Shown here: piece by piece, positions 17,926 to 26,255 of the stretch | Position numbering within the stretch: position 1 is the first letter of the stretch | Layout: each line of letters begins with the position of its first letter | Assembly: GCF_006517275.1 (NCBI RefSeq) | Contig: NZ_CP041191.1 | Coordinates: forward strand, 2,413,001 to 2,477,000 | DNA length: 64,000 nucleotides | Direction: 5' to 3' | From: Labrenzia sp. PHM005 | GTDB lineage: Bacteria > Pseudomonadota > Alphaproteobacteria > Rhizobiales > Stappiaceae | Notes under the pieces: generated by a model | The model's database searches: none | The model's input: only the letters and a program-made list of their open reading frames with translations | Told to the model about the DNA's origin: nothing | Position numbers and translations under genes: made by a program

Positions 17926-18842
17926 GTGTAATGGACCCTTCTTTCCACCAGCCAGCGCTGGACGAGCGTGAGAAACATGACGAAAGCCAGGAAGACGACG
18001 GTTATGGCCGCGCCAATTCCCATGAGGTTTTGCTGGATCGCTTTTTCGTAGATGGCAAACATCATGACGTAGACCGATTTCGACGGTCCGCCGCCTTGCG
18101 GGTAAAACGCCTCGACCGTGTCGAAGACCTGGAAAGAGCGGATAAACGAAATGGTGACGACGAAGACCGTGGTCGGGCCAAGCATTGGCCATGTCACAAG
18201 CCGGAACCGGTCCCAGGCCGACTTTGCGCCATCCATTTCGGCCGCTTGGTAAAGCTCACGCGGCACAGAGGTCAGACCCGCGAGGTAGAGCACCATATTG
18301 AAGCCAAAGCCTTGCCAGACCCCGATGAAGGCGACCGTCCAGATGGCATAGTCGCGGTCGGTCAGCCAGAGCGGGAAGCCCCGCTCACACCCGTGTGCGT
18401 ACCAACCCCAGACTTCCAAAAAAGTGCCGCAACCGCGCTCCAATGTGGAATTGACGATCCCGATGGTCGGGTGAAAGGCGAACTCCCAAACGATGGCCAT
18501 CGCAATCAACGCAGCCATCACGGGCAAGAAGTAGATGGTCTTGTAAAGATCGCCGAAGCGCTTGGTCGAATTTATGAGCAGCGCGGCGCCGAGGCCCAGT
18601 CCAACTGAAAGTGGAACAACCACAAAGACATACCGGAATGTCGCTCCAAACATCTTTTCGTAGGTGGAACGGGTGAATATCTTCTCGTAATTCTCAAGTC
18701 CGATAAATTCAGCGCCGGAATTGCCCAGGCTGTAATTCGTGAAACTCATGATGGATGCGATGCCAATCGGCAAAAGCAAAATGACAAACATCAGGAAAAG
18801 GGCAGGGCCGACAAACCAATAGTGCGCCTTGGAGCGGGGCAT
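17922..18842 (-). CDS. CUT1 ABC transporter permease (UgpA/MalF type)
   Basis: A 306-residue inner-membrane permease. Six membrane segments, and the EAA motif ELYQAAEMDGAKSAWDRFRLVTWPML at about residues 198-223. A cysteine pair (GCGTFLEVWGWYAHGCERG) sits in a periplasmic loop, as in its partner. Its start overlaps the ATPase stop (TAATG), so the ATPase and two permeases form one tightly coupled unit. Confidence 0.93.
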   Translation of the reverse strand: MPRSKAHYWFVGPALFLMFVILLLPIGIASIMSFTNYSLGNSGAEFIGLENYEKIFTRSTYEKMFGATFRYVFVVVPLSVGLGLGAALLINSTKRFGDLYKTIYFLPVMAALIAMAIVWEFAFHPTIGIVNSTLERGCGTFLEVWGWYAHGCERGFPLWLTDRDYAIWTVAFIGVWQGFGFNMVLYLAGLTSVPRELYQAAEMDGAKSAWDRFRLVTWPMLGPTTVFVVTISFIRSFQVFDTVEAFYPQGGGPSKSVYVMMFAIYEKAIQQNLMGIGAAITVVFLAFVMFLTLVQRWLVERRVHYT

Positions 18843-19996
18843 TACGCCACCTCCGCAACGGTGGTTTCGGCCTCGTCGGTAAGATCGACCCGTTTTCCCT
18901 TCGGATCGAATGCCATGGCGACACCGTGATGCCGCTTGAAGGCAACGTCCTGACCAATGGACACGGCAACACCATCTACGGGCGCTGAGCGTACCACGAG
19001 ACGATGCGCACCGTCATGAAGGCTGATGTGCAGGTAGATATCAGCGCCGAGGTTTTCCTTATGAACCACCCGGCCTTTCAAAGCCTCTGGATCCGTGTCG
19101 TCACAAAGCGTCAAATGTTCCGGGCGCAGACCGATCGTAATTGTGTCTGAAGAGGTGTCTGCGACCCGCGTCAAGACGACGTCGCCGCAGCGGGCATGAC
19201 CAGTGCTGTCCAGATGCCCGGGCAAGAGGTTGATCTTCGGCGCTCCAACAAACTCAGCCACCCGGATGTCCTGCGGATTGTTGTATATCTCGTCCGGCGT
19301 GCCGAGCTGCAGGATGTTGCCGTCCATCATCACGGCCATCCGATCAGACATCGTCAGCGCTTCGGCCTGGTCATGCGTGACGTAAACGAAGGTCGTTGCA
19401 AGAGACCGGTGAAGTTCGGCCAATTCTGAGCGCATGTGAATGCGCAGCGCCGCGTCCAGATTAGATAGTGGTTCGTCCATTAGGAAGCCGGCCGGTTTGC
19501 GAACCATCGCACGGCCCAAGGCTGCACGTTGCCTTTGACCGCCTGAGAGTTGGCCGGGCTTGCGATTAAGAAGATGATCAATCTGTAAGATCTTCGCCGT
19601 CTCGGTCACCTGCGCCCAAAGCGCCTTGTACTTGGACTTTGCGAGCAGCGGGCCGGCAAAAGGAAGCCGTTCGGCAAACGACAAGTCCCGGAGCCGCAAC
19701 GGCGTCATCATGTTCTGGCCGACAGTCAAATGCGGATAGAGCGCATAGGACTGGAAGACCATCGCGAGGTTCCTGTCAGCAGGGCGTACCTGATTGACTT
19801 GGCGGCCGTCGATCAGAACGTCACCGGAACTTGGCACTTCAAGTCCCGCCAGAATCCGGAGCAAGGTCGACTTCCCGCATCCAGATGGCCCGACAAGCGT
19901 CAGGAATTCTCCCGGCGCGATGTCGAGATTGATCCCTTCAAGAACTGACGTGTCGCCGAAACTCTTTTCGATCGCTTTTAAGGAAATGGCCGCCAT
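18842..19996 (-). CDS. CUT1 ABC transporter ATPase (UgpC/MalK type)
   Basis: A 384-residue ATPase. Walker A GPSGCGKST near residue 37, signature [19 protein letters not shown] near 145, Walker B FLMDEPLSNLD, and the H-loop YVTHDQAEALTMSDRM. The C-terminal 130 residues form the OB/TOBE regulatory domain typical of MalK/UgpC (TIGLRPEHL...). First gene of the operon that runs leftwards through two permeases, the binding protein and a phosphodiesterase. The divergent LysR gene at 20112 is its likely regulator. Confidence 0.95.
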   Translation of the reverse strand: MAAISLKAIEKSFGDTSVLEGINLDIAPGEFLTLVGPSGCGKSTLLRILAGLEVPSSGDVLIDGRQVNQVRPADRNLAMVFQSYALYPHLTVGQNMMTPLRLRDLSFAERLPFAGPLLAKSKYKALWAQVTETAKILQIDHLLNRKPGQLSGGQRQRAALGRAMVRKPAGFLMDEPLSNLDAALRIHMRSELAELHRSLATTFVYVTHDQAEALTMSDRMAVMMDGNILQLGTPDEIYNNPQDIRVAEFVGAPKINLLPGHLDSTGHARCGDVVLTRVADTSSDTITIGLRPEHLTLCDDTDPEALKGRVVHKENLGADIYLHISLHDGAHRLVVRSAPVDGVAVSIGQDVAFKRHHGVAMAFDPKGKRVDLTDEAETTVAEVA

Positions 19997-20057
19997 ATGA
20001 TCGCCCCTCTAGTTGCCATCACCGTAGCGAGCGTGATTGAACCATCTGTGACGTAAT

Positions 20058-20072
20058 ATTAGCGTTGCTAAT
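20058..20072. promoter_or_regulatory. LysR-type operator (ATTAGC-N3-GCTAAT)
   Basis: A perfect 15-bp interrupted palindrome in the 115-base gap between the divergent ATPase and LysR genes. It contains the T-N11-A pattern bound by LysR regulators, so it is a good candidate site for control of both divergent units. Confidence 0.6.
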
Positions 20073-20111
20073 GGGCGCTATCGTGTTTCATGCAGACAAC
20101 ATGGAACTGTC

Positions 20112-21002
20112 ATGAACGCTTCGCCCAGTCCGTACCAAATCAAGGCTTTTACCTATGTGGCGCGGGAGCGCAGTTTCTCCCGCGCTGCGCAGACACTCAA
20201 TGTGACGCAGTCGTCTGTAACGCAGCATGTTGCCAAACTGGAAAGCCTAATGGGGACCCAGCTGTTTATTCGGCGCCGCGACGGTCTGGAGCTGACGCGT
20301 GCGGGTATAGAGCTGTTTTCAATCACCGACCGATTGGCGACGCTGGACCAACTGGTTACGGAAAAAGTGAACGACTACAGCGCTCTAACGGACGGCAGTA
20401 TTCGATTGATCGCCAACGCGCCCCGACCTGCGATGCCCATAATTGCCCGGTATGGAGAGCTCTATCCCAAGGTTCAGATCGATTTCACGCTGTATGATTG
20501 GACCACAGCCATGACACTCTTGAACGAGCGTCAGGTCGATATGGCGATTGTCACCGAACCTCAGGAAAACCCGGCGCTCGTGACCCATGAGCTCCGGCGA
20601 TCCAAATACATGGTACATATGCGGGCCGATCACCGGCTGGCGAGAAAGCCAGTGCTTTCGCTTGTCGATCTTCAAACCGAAACACTTGTTTTGCCCGAGG
20701 ACGGATCGTTGACACAGCGGGTAGCAAACCGAAAGATCAAAAAGCACGATCTGACCTTTCAGCGCATTTTGAAGACCACGACCTTTCCGATGGTCAAGGA
20801 AGCTTTGCTGCATGGTCTTGGGGTCGGGTTGCTCCTGGAAAACAGCCTGTATCCGTCAGAGGAACTGGTGGCGATACCGGTTCACGAAATGCCCGAGGAG
20901 TACCGGGACTGTGTCGTTATCCCACGAGATAAAAAAGACCTGCGGCTCATCCAAAGCTTTTTGGGTGTCTGTATTGATGCGTTGGATTGCGCGACGAACT
21001 AG
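20112..21002 (+). CDS. LysR family transcriptional regulator
   Basis: A 296-residue LysR-type regulator with the DNA-binding helix-turn-helix in residues 8-65 (FTYVARERSFSRAAQTLNVT, then QSSVTQHVAKLESLMG). It is transcribed divergently from the UgpC-like ATPase gene, with an LysR-type palindrome between them, and so most likely controls the phosphodiester uptake operon. A related LysR group is known from phosphonate/aminoethylphosphonate loci, and this gene also lies next to the PhnM/PhnF genes, so a role in both systems is possible. Confidence 0.92.
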   Translation: MNASPSPYQIKAFTYVARERSFSRAAQTLNVTQSSVTQHVAKLESLMGTQLFIRRRDGLELTRAGIELFSITDRLATLDQLVTEKVNDYSALTDGSIRLIANAPRPAMPIIARYGELYPKVQIDFTLYDWTTAMTLLNERQVDMAIVTEPQENPALVTHELRRSKYMVHMRADHRLARKPVLSLVDLQTETLVLPEDGSLTQRVANRKIKKHDLTFQRILKTTTFPMVKEALLHGLGVGLLLENSLYPSEELVAIPVHEMPEEYRDCVVIPRDKKDLRLIQSFLGVCIDALDCATN

Positions 21003-21176
21003 CTAACTTCGCTTGTTTATAGAATCTTGCTTCATGACACTCATAACCAATGCAAGGAATGTCAGCTTCCCGCCTCAATTAGTGCTCTTAAACATCAGCT
21101 TGATCAGCGAGTGTATGATCCGTGGGATGAAAAGTTGCTGTCAGAAGATCAAAGGAAACAGATTATCATGTTGCCT

Positions 21177-21974
21177 TTAAAGACCGGGGACTGCGCCGGG
21201 AAACACGATTTCGACGCTTGAGAGTGGCCAGCACCCAGCGTTGTATTCGATTGGTGTGCCGGTTGGGTCGCAATTGATCGCGACCACCTCCAAAACAGGC
21301 GTGCGCGGACTGAGTTTCAGCCCCTCTGCTTGCCGCACCGTTGCAAATCCGCCTGCAATTCGTGTTTCGGCGCGTTCGTAGCGCTCGACACCGTGCGCTT
21401 TGTAGACCTCTGCAACGGAACCTGTTTCGTTGTAGACGGCTTCAAAGTCCGGAAACTTCGCTGCCGGGAACTCCTTGGCTGTCAGATAAATCGGCTCGCC
21501 ATCGAGTATGCGGCGTCTGAGCAGTTTGATAACTTGGCTTCCGGTCGGAAGATCAAGGGCAACTCCGCCTTCAAACGAGACATCGCCGCGCGTCAGGTTC
21601 AATGTCTCGGTGGTCACCCGATCGGGAGTGACCTTGAAACCATCGGCAAACCTCATGTTGCTTTCAACTTCGTACCGTTCAGGTCTCTGGCGGACAAAGA
21701 CGCCAACACCTTTTCTGGCGTGAAGGTGACCTTCCTGCTGCAATTTGGAAAGTGCCCGGCGGATGGTGATCCGGCTGACCTGAAAGACTTCGGCAAGATG
21801 AACTTCACCGGGAAGCTTGATGCCAGGTGCCAATTCGCCATTTTCGTACGCGAATTGAAGGCGGTCACATATCTGCAGCCAAATGGCTTTTTCGCCTTTG
21901 GCGCGATAGGGTTCGCGCGCGAGGGTTCGAAACAATTCCAGATCAGTCACATCACACCCGGTGGCTTGGATCAC
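21177..21974 (-). CDS. GntR/HutC family regulator (PhnF-like, UTRA domain)
   Basis: A regulator of up to 265 residues. The N-terminal winged helix is at about residues 30-95 (KLPGEVHLAEVFQVSRITIRRALSKLQQEG) and a UTRA ligand domain follows (the pattern LLRRRILDGEPIYLTAKEFP). Members of this subfamily, such as PhnF, repress phosphonate uptake or breakdown genes. It overlaps the end of phnM by about 20 bases if the ATG at 21974 is used; a GTG at 21950 just after the phnM stop is an equally good start. A palindrome of HutC-site type lies upstream of phnD at 23184-23199 and is its probable operator. Confidence 0.88.
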   Translation of the reverse strand: MIQATGCDVTDLELFRTLAREPYRAKGEKAIWLQICDRLQFAYENGELAPGIKLPGEVHLAEVFQVSRITIRRALSKLQQEGHLHARKGVGVFVRQRPERYEVESNMRFADGFKVTPDRVTTETLNLTRGDVSFEGGVALDLPTGSQVIKLLRRRILDGEPIYLTAKEFPAAKFPDFEAVYNETGSVAEVYKAHGVERYERAETRIAGGFATVRQAEGLKLSPRTPVLEVVAINCDPTGTPIEYNAGCWPLSSVEIVFPGAVPGL

Positions 21975-23097
21975 CTGAATTGAAGGTATATTTCACCTGA
22001 CCATTGGCAATCACTATTCGGATGTTGCGGGTCTTTTTGTCCACGAGAATGCAATCCGCCCGCATCCCTTCGGCAATCTCACCACGATCTGCCAGTTTTG
22101 CCGCCTCTGCCGCGTTTTTGGAGATCAGGTTCCATGCCTTCTCCAGCGGCAGAACACCGTCATCAACCAGTTTAAACGCAGCGATCAATGGAGCTGGGTA
22201 ATAGTAGTCTGATGCCAGAACGGTGCAGTGGCCGGACGCCACACTCTCCCTTGCGTCGATGGCGTTGTTCTGGGAGCCGCCGCGTACGATGTTGGGGGCG
22301 CCCAAGACAACGTGTTCACCTTCTTCGGCCGCGCTTTTGGCGGTTGCAATTGTCATTGGAAACTCGGAAACGGAGACGCCCAGGCGGCGGTGTTCCGTGC
22401 GGGTTTCCGGGGTTAACTCGTCATGTGCGAAGACGGAGCAGCCAGCATCCCGCGCTCCTGCGCAGATGGCTTCGATCGCAGCTGGGACGTCGTTTCGCCG
22501 TTCCCATACCTGGTTGATCAGGGTCTTGCACTGGTCTTCTGAAAGGCCGGATCTGCCGGCCATCCGGCTGATCTTCGATGAGGTTTTTGGCAAGTCGAGA
22601 TAGGCGGTCGTGTGATCGTTGAGTGACAGAATGGATTTGGGGTCGTCCTGGACCCAGTCAATCATGTCCTTGACATGGTTCAGTGCGAATGTTTCCCACC
22701 GGATGTTCAGATGCATGTCTGAGGCAAAAGTCTCCCGCAGGGCTTTTAGGTGCGTCCGAAAATTGGCGGCGGCCTCATAGCTGCGCAAGCCCGGTTCCCA
22801 GGAAACAGTCAGTCCATGATAAGCGGTGGTGATGCCATTGGCGATCAGTTGGCGGTCAACATCCGCAAGCGCAATTGGAAGTGGGAAGTCGACATTCGGC
22901 CGCGGCTGTATTGACCGCTCAAAAGCATCCCCGTGTACATCTATGATGCCCGGGAGGACATAACAGTCCGAAGCGTCAACTGTTTCCCCAAAATCGTTTG
23001 ATGAATCAACGAATACGCCTGAGCATATGTTAACCGGCTCATGAATGAATTCATCATTCTTCAAAGCGTCGCCGCCAGAAATACTTATGGAAGTCAA
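21952..23097 (-). CDS. phnM: PhnM-like amidohydrolase (phosphonate metabolism)
   Basis: An amidohydrolase-fold protein of 381 residues. The HxD metal motif is at His55/Asp57 (DVHGDAFER). The PhnM-specific stretches HDELTPETRTEHRRLGVSVSEFP, VVLGAPNIVRGGSQ and LASDYYYPAPLIAAF are present. PhnM converts alpha-D-ribose 1-methylphosphonate 5-triphosphate to the 5-phosphate in the C-P lyase pathway. A TTG start is supported by GAGGAG eight bases upstream. It is co-transcribed with the PhnF-like regulator and divergent from a PhnDCE transporter. None of the other C-P lyase genes (phnGHIJKL) is in this window, so either they lie elsewhere or this PhnM works on another phosphonate or phosphate ester. 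Confidence 0.88.
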   Translation of the reverse strand: MTSISISGGDALKNDEFIHEPVNICSGVFVDSSNDFGETVDASDCYVLPGIIDVHGDAFERSIQPRPNVDFPLPIALADVDRQLIANGITTAYHGLTVSWEPGLRSYEAAANFRTHLKALRETFASDMHLNIRWETFALNHVKDMIDWVQDDPKSILSLNDHTTAYLDLPKTSSKISRMAGRSGLSEDQCKTLINQVWERRNDVPAAIEAICAGARDAGCSVFAHDELTPETRTEHRRLGVSVSEFPMTIATAKSAAEEGEHVVLGAPNIVRGGSQNNAIDARESVASGHCTVLASDYYYPAPLIAAFKLVDDGVLPLEKAWNLISKNAAEAAKLADRGEIAEGMRADCILVDKKTRNIRIVIANGQVKYTFNSGDPSHRV

Positions 23098-23133
23098 TTT
23101 CGGCTCCTCGAATATTTTAACAATAGGGCGGCT

Positions 23134-23151
23134 GCGTCATGAAACCGTTAT
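23134..23151. promoter_or_regulatory. Possible Pho box between phnM and phnD
   Basis: Two 7-mers spaced exactly 11 bases apart (GCGTCAT, four bases, CCGTTAT) match 10 of 14 positions of the PhoB consensus CTGTCAT-N4-CTGTCAT. The match is suggestive, not strong. A Pho box here would couple both divergent units to phosphate starvation. Confidence 0.35.
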
Positions 23152-23183
23152 CGACGGAGATCTATAGGGAGGCTGTATGACAC

Positions 23184-23199
23184 TCCTGTGTACACAGGA
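23184..23199. promoter_or_regulatory. HutC/GntR operator palindrome upstream of phnD
   Basis: A perfect 16-bp palindrome (TCCTGTGTACACAGGA), with a core GTGTACAC that fits the HutC-subfamily pattern GT-Nx-TA-Nx-AC. It lies 21 bases before the phnD ATG, in the divergent promoter region shared with phnM and the PhnF-like gene. It is the most likely binding site of that regulator. Confidence 0.65.
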
Positions 23200-23220
23200 A
23201 TAGCCATTGGAGAATTCAAC

Positions 23221-24072
23221 ATGCTTCGTTCTGCCATTGCTGCAGCTGCAATGATTTTCGCGCTCCCTGTTGCCGCCGAACCTGTTCGTTTTGCGGTCAC
23301 CGACATCGAGGGCCTGGAAGCCCTGCAGCAGGAATTTTCTGCCTTTGAAAAGGCTCTGGAAGACACAACAGGCTTGGACATCGAACTGTTTCCGGTCAGC
23401 TCCCGGACGTCTGCCGTTGAGTCCATAAACCAGAAAAAGGTCGATCTGGTTCTGACCGGTCCGGCAGAATATGTGGTGATGAAGGAACTGACCAACGCAG
23501 AAATCGTTGTCGCTTGGCAGCGCCCGAACTACTTCGCCCAGATCGTGGTGATGGCAGAAGGTGAGATTGACGGGCCGCAGGACCTCAAAGGCAAGACCGT
23601 GACCTTCGGCAGTGTCGGTTCAACCTCTCAGCACCTTGGCCCGGCGCAGGTTCTGGCAGATTTCGGTCTTGCTTACGGCACTGACTACACACCGCAGATC
23701 ATTTCCCGCAACGTGGCCATCGAAGCCCTGATCCGCGGCGATGTGCAGGCCGTTGGCATGAATGACAGCCACCTGCGCCGCATTCGCGATGCGTTTCCTG
23801 GCGAAGCCTTCAAGGTCATTGCCCGGGGCCGTGATCTTCCGAACGACATCCTGGTCGCTCGCCCAGACATGGATCGGGATGCTTTGGAAAAAATCAAGTC
23901 GGCATTTCTGGAAAACAGCGGAGCTCTCATGGCTGCTGTTCTGAAGGGCGAAGACAACCAAAAATACGGTGGTGGCTTCTTCCTGACCGGCGTGAACGAT
24001 GAGAACTACAACTACGTTCGCGACATGTATCAGACCATTGGTGTCGACACCTCTTCATTCGTTGGTGACTAA
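23221..24072 (+). CDS. phnD: Phosphate/phosphonate-type ABC transporter substrate-binding protein
   Basis: A secreted 283-residue PhnD-type protein. I chose the ATG at 23221 (GGAGAATTCAAC upstream; signal peptide MLRSAIAAAAMIFALPVAAEP) rather than a GTG at 23188 that lies inside the operator palindrome. PhnD-family features: FRVSSRTSAVESINQKKVDLVLTGPAEYV-type region near residue 70 and LKGKTVTFGSVGSTSQHLGPAQVL near 130. It delivers a phosphonate or phosphate ester to the PhnCE permease encoded next. Adjacent phnM and phnF-like genes support a phosphonate ligand. Confidence 0.9.
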   Translation: MLRSAIAAAAMIFALPVAAEPVRFAVTDIEGLEALQQEFSAFEKALEDTTGLDIELFPVSSRTSAVESINQKKVDLVLTGPAEYVVMKELTNAEIVVAWQRPNYFAQIVVMAEGEIDGPQDLKGKTVTFGSVGSTSQHLGPAQVLADFGLAYGTDYTPQIISRNVAIEALIRGDVQAVGMNDSHLRRIRDAFPGEAFKVIARGRDLPNDILVARPDMDRDALEKIKSAFLENSGALMAAVLKGEDNQKYGGGFFLTGVNDENYNYVRDMYQTIGVDTSSFVGD

Positions 24073-24091
24073 CCACGTCTGGAAGATACCG

Positions 24092-24113
24092 GGAGCGCGG
24101 GTGATCGCGCTCC
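24092..24113 (+). terminator. Attenuating hairpin after phnD
   Basis: An 8-bp perfect stem (ggagcgcg / cgcgctcc, 6-nt loop) followed by a short TTT lies between phnD and phnC. It probably reduces read-through so that binding protein exceeds ATPase and permease. Confidence 0.55.
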
Positions 24114-24176
24114 TTTCCGGCGCTTTCGCTGTGTCTTGCACCGGAAATTGACACCAAGAATCCTGAGGACTGCGCG

Positions 24177-24953
24177 GTGCTTCACACGCCTCTCAACGAT
24201 ATCAAAGATGTTGCGATTGCAACGTCGGCACTTAAGAAACAGTACAAGAATGGCCAGATCCCCGTCCTGAAGGGTGTCGACTTGACCATTCGCCATGGCG
24301 AGCGGGTCGCGTTGATTGGCTCAAACGGCAGCGGCAAATCAACTTTGTTAAAGTGCCTTATCGGGCTGCATGCTGTGAATGAGGGATCGGTCCAAACATT
24401 GGGTGAAACCTTTGGCTCCATGCCGACCGCTGAGCAGCGCTCGCAATTGCGCAAGCAGACCGGTTTTGTGTTCCAAAAACACTGTCTGGTGAAACGGCAC
24501 TCGGTTCTGAGCAACGTTGTCCACGGCATGCTGGGTTTGCCCGGCAGTTGGCGTGCGTTCACTCAGGCAACGGCCCCCACCAGTTGGCGCGCGAAGGCCA
24601 TGTCTGCCCTTGAAGATGTAAATCTGGCCGACAGGGCGCGGAGCCGGGCCGATGCGTTGTCAGGAGGGCAGCAACAGCGCGTTGCAATTGCGCGCGCAAT
24701 CGTGCGCGGGCCGCGGCTGATCATTGCCGATGAACCGGCGGCAAGCCTAGATCCGGTGTCTGGCGCAGACGTTATGTGTCTGTTTTCCGAACTTGCCCAG
24801 GCGCATGGGATTACTTTGCTTTTCACCAGCCATGACATGGAACACGCTGCGGCTTATTCGGATCGGATCGTGGCTTTGAAGAGTGGGCAGATCCTGTTTG
24901 ACAAAGCCTCGCGTGAGGTCTGTGACCAAGACCTTCGGGACACATTCCAATGA
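24177..24953 (+). CDS. phnC: Phosphonate-type ABC transporter ATPase
   Basis: A 258-residue ATPase with a GTG start. Walker A GSNGSGKST near residue 49, signature LSGGQQQRVAIARAIVRGP near 160, Walker B LIIADEPAASLD. The PhnC-type segment FVFQKHCLVKRHSVLSNVVHGMLG is present, followed by the helical linker typical for PhnC. It powers the PhnE permease whose gene overlaps its end by four bases (ATGA-type coupling). Confidence 0.92.
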   Translation: MLHTPLNDIKDVAIATSALKKQYKNGQIPVLKGVDLTIRHGERVALIGSNGSGKSTLLKCLIGLHAVNEGSVQTLGETFGSMPTAEQRSQLRKQTGFVFQKHCLVKRHSVLSNVVHGMLGLPGSWRAFTQATAPTSWRAKAMSALEDVNLADRARSRADALSGGQQQRVAIARAIVRGPRLIIADEPAASLDPVSGADVMCLFSELAQAHGITLLFTSHDMEHAAAYSDRIVALKSGQILFDKASREVCDQDLRDTFQ

Positions 24954-25750
24954 GTGGTGTGTCCCCGGACCTTCGGTCCCGTTTTTCGGGAATGTCATCG
25001 ATCAACTTCGTCCTGATCCTTGTTGTTGCCGCGATTGTTCTGAGTTCCATCAACTCTGTTGCACCCTCCGTAGGTCAATTGGCGGATGGGTTGCCGAGTA
25101 TGGTCAATCTGCTCGATCGAATGTGGCCGCCCAATACGGAAGCCAATTTCCTGACGCGGGTGGGATTGCGTCTGATCGAGACGTTTCAAATCGCCTTGGC
25201 GGGTGCTGCCATCGGGATCGCTCTCAGTCTTCCGATTGGATGGCTGGCAGCGAAAAAAGTGTCTCCCATCGGTCCGGCATCCTGGTTGGTGAAAGCCATC
25301 ATTTCTCTCCTTCGAACTATTCCGGATCTGGTTTGGGCGCTTTTGTTTGTGGTAACCGTCGGGCTTGGCGCCGTTGCGGGCACCATGACGATCGTTGTGG
25401 ACACGATCGGGTTTTGCGGTCGTTTTTTTGCGGAAGCCATGGAAGACGCCGACAAGGAGCCACAGGAAGCGCTCGCAGCAATCGGCGCGAACAAGGTGTC
25501 CATCCTCATGGGCGGAATATTGCCGGATGCCGCACCATCAATGATCAACACCGCCCTGTTTGCGTTGGAAAAGGCTATCCGGTCGTCCGTTGTTCTCGGT
25601 CTTGTTGGTGCTGGTGGGATCGGTCAGGAATTGAAGGCGGCCTTCGATCTATTCCAGTACAAGAACGCGTCGGCGATTATCCTGGTGATCTTTGTGATCG
25701 TGCTCGTAATGGAGTTCATCACCGACTGGCTGCGAAGCAAATTGCAGTAG
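24950..25750 (+). CDS. phnE: Phosphonate-type ABC transporter permease
   Basis: A 266-residue inner-membrane permease. PhnE-typical features: RTIPDLVWALLFVVTVGLG, an EAA-like loop EPQEALAAIGANKVSILMGGILPDAAP, and the motif [18 protein letters not shown]. About five to six membrane segments. Only one permease gene is present, so this PhnE would form a homodimer, unlike the second locus at 38954-40581 where two permeases occur. End of the phnDCE operon. Confidence 0.93.
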   Translation: MSGVSPDLRSRFSGMSSINFVLILVVAAIVLSSINSVAPSVGQLADGLPSMVNLLDRMWPPNTEANFLTRVGLRLIETFQIALAGAAIGIALSLPIGWLAAKKVSPIGPASWLVKAIISLLRTIPDLVWALLFVVTVGLGAVAGTMTIVVDTIGFCGRFFAEAMEDADKEPQEALAAIGANKVSILMGGILPDAAPSMINTALFALEKAIRSSVVLGLVGAGGIGQELKAAFDLFQYKNASAIILVIFVIVLVMEFITDWLRSKLQ

Positions 25751-26255
25751 AGGTGCTATGGCACAGGCTGTGCTTTGATCCCACAAGTGTCCACAATCGA
25801 GTTAAGCCGCGGGCAGCCAGTGCCAGCTTAAACTCCTGGGGCAGTTCAGCATTTGTGTGTGTTACAACGATACTAATTCGAGGGCTCCCGATTAGAAATC
25901 ACAGAAGATGATCACTGTCTCATCGAGGTAGCTTGGGTCTATGAGTGCGCTTTTAAAAAAGAGCGCCTATTCAGAATGAAGATTTACCGATTGCTTCGGT
26001 TCGACCGTCGTAGAGAACGATGCGACTCGAAATTCTGCAACACATGAGACCGCATTGGTCAACAGATTCAGTTTGCGGCTCCAACCGTTTTTTTACCTGA
26101 CAGTTTGATGTTTGTGGGTTGGCAGACCTACCCCAGATCGACTGTTTTTTTGGAAAACTCAACAGCATTAACCATAGGGATTGAAACCGGTTTTCATGGG
26201 CGGACAATGCACCTAGTGTGCGGTTAACTATCTATTAATCATACACGTACGGCTG
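25751..26255. other. Intergenic region between phnE and the polysaccharide locus
   Basis: About 500 bases of lower GC with no convincing gene. A minus-strand frame at 25971-26207 lacks a ribosome site and family resemblance. A hairpin-like sequence (gcgcttttaaaaaagagcgc, about 25947-25966) may end the phn transcript. The promoter of the polysaccharide locus is expected in the AT-rich part near 26220-26250. Confidence 0.6.
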
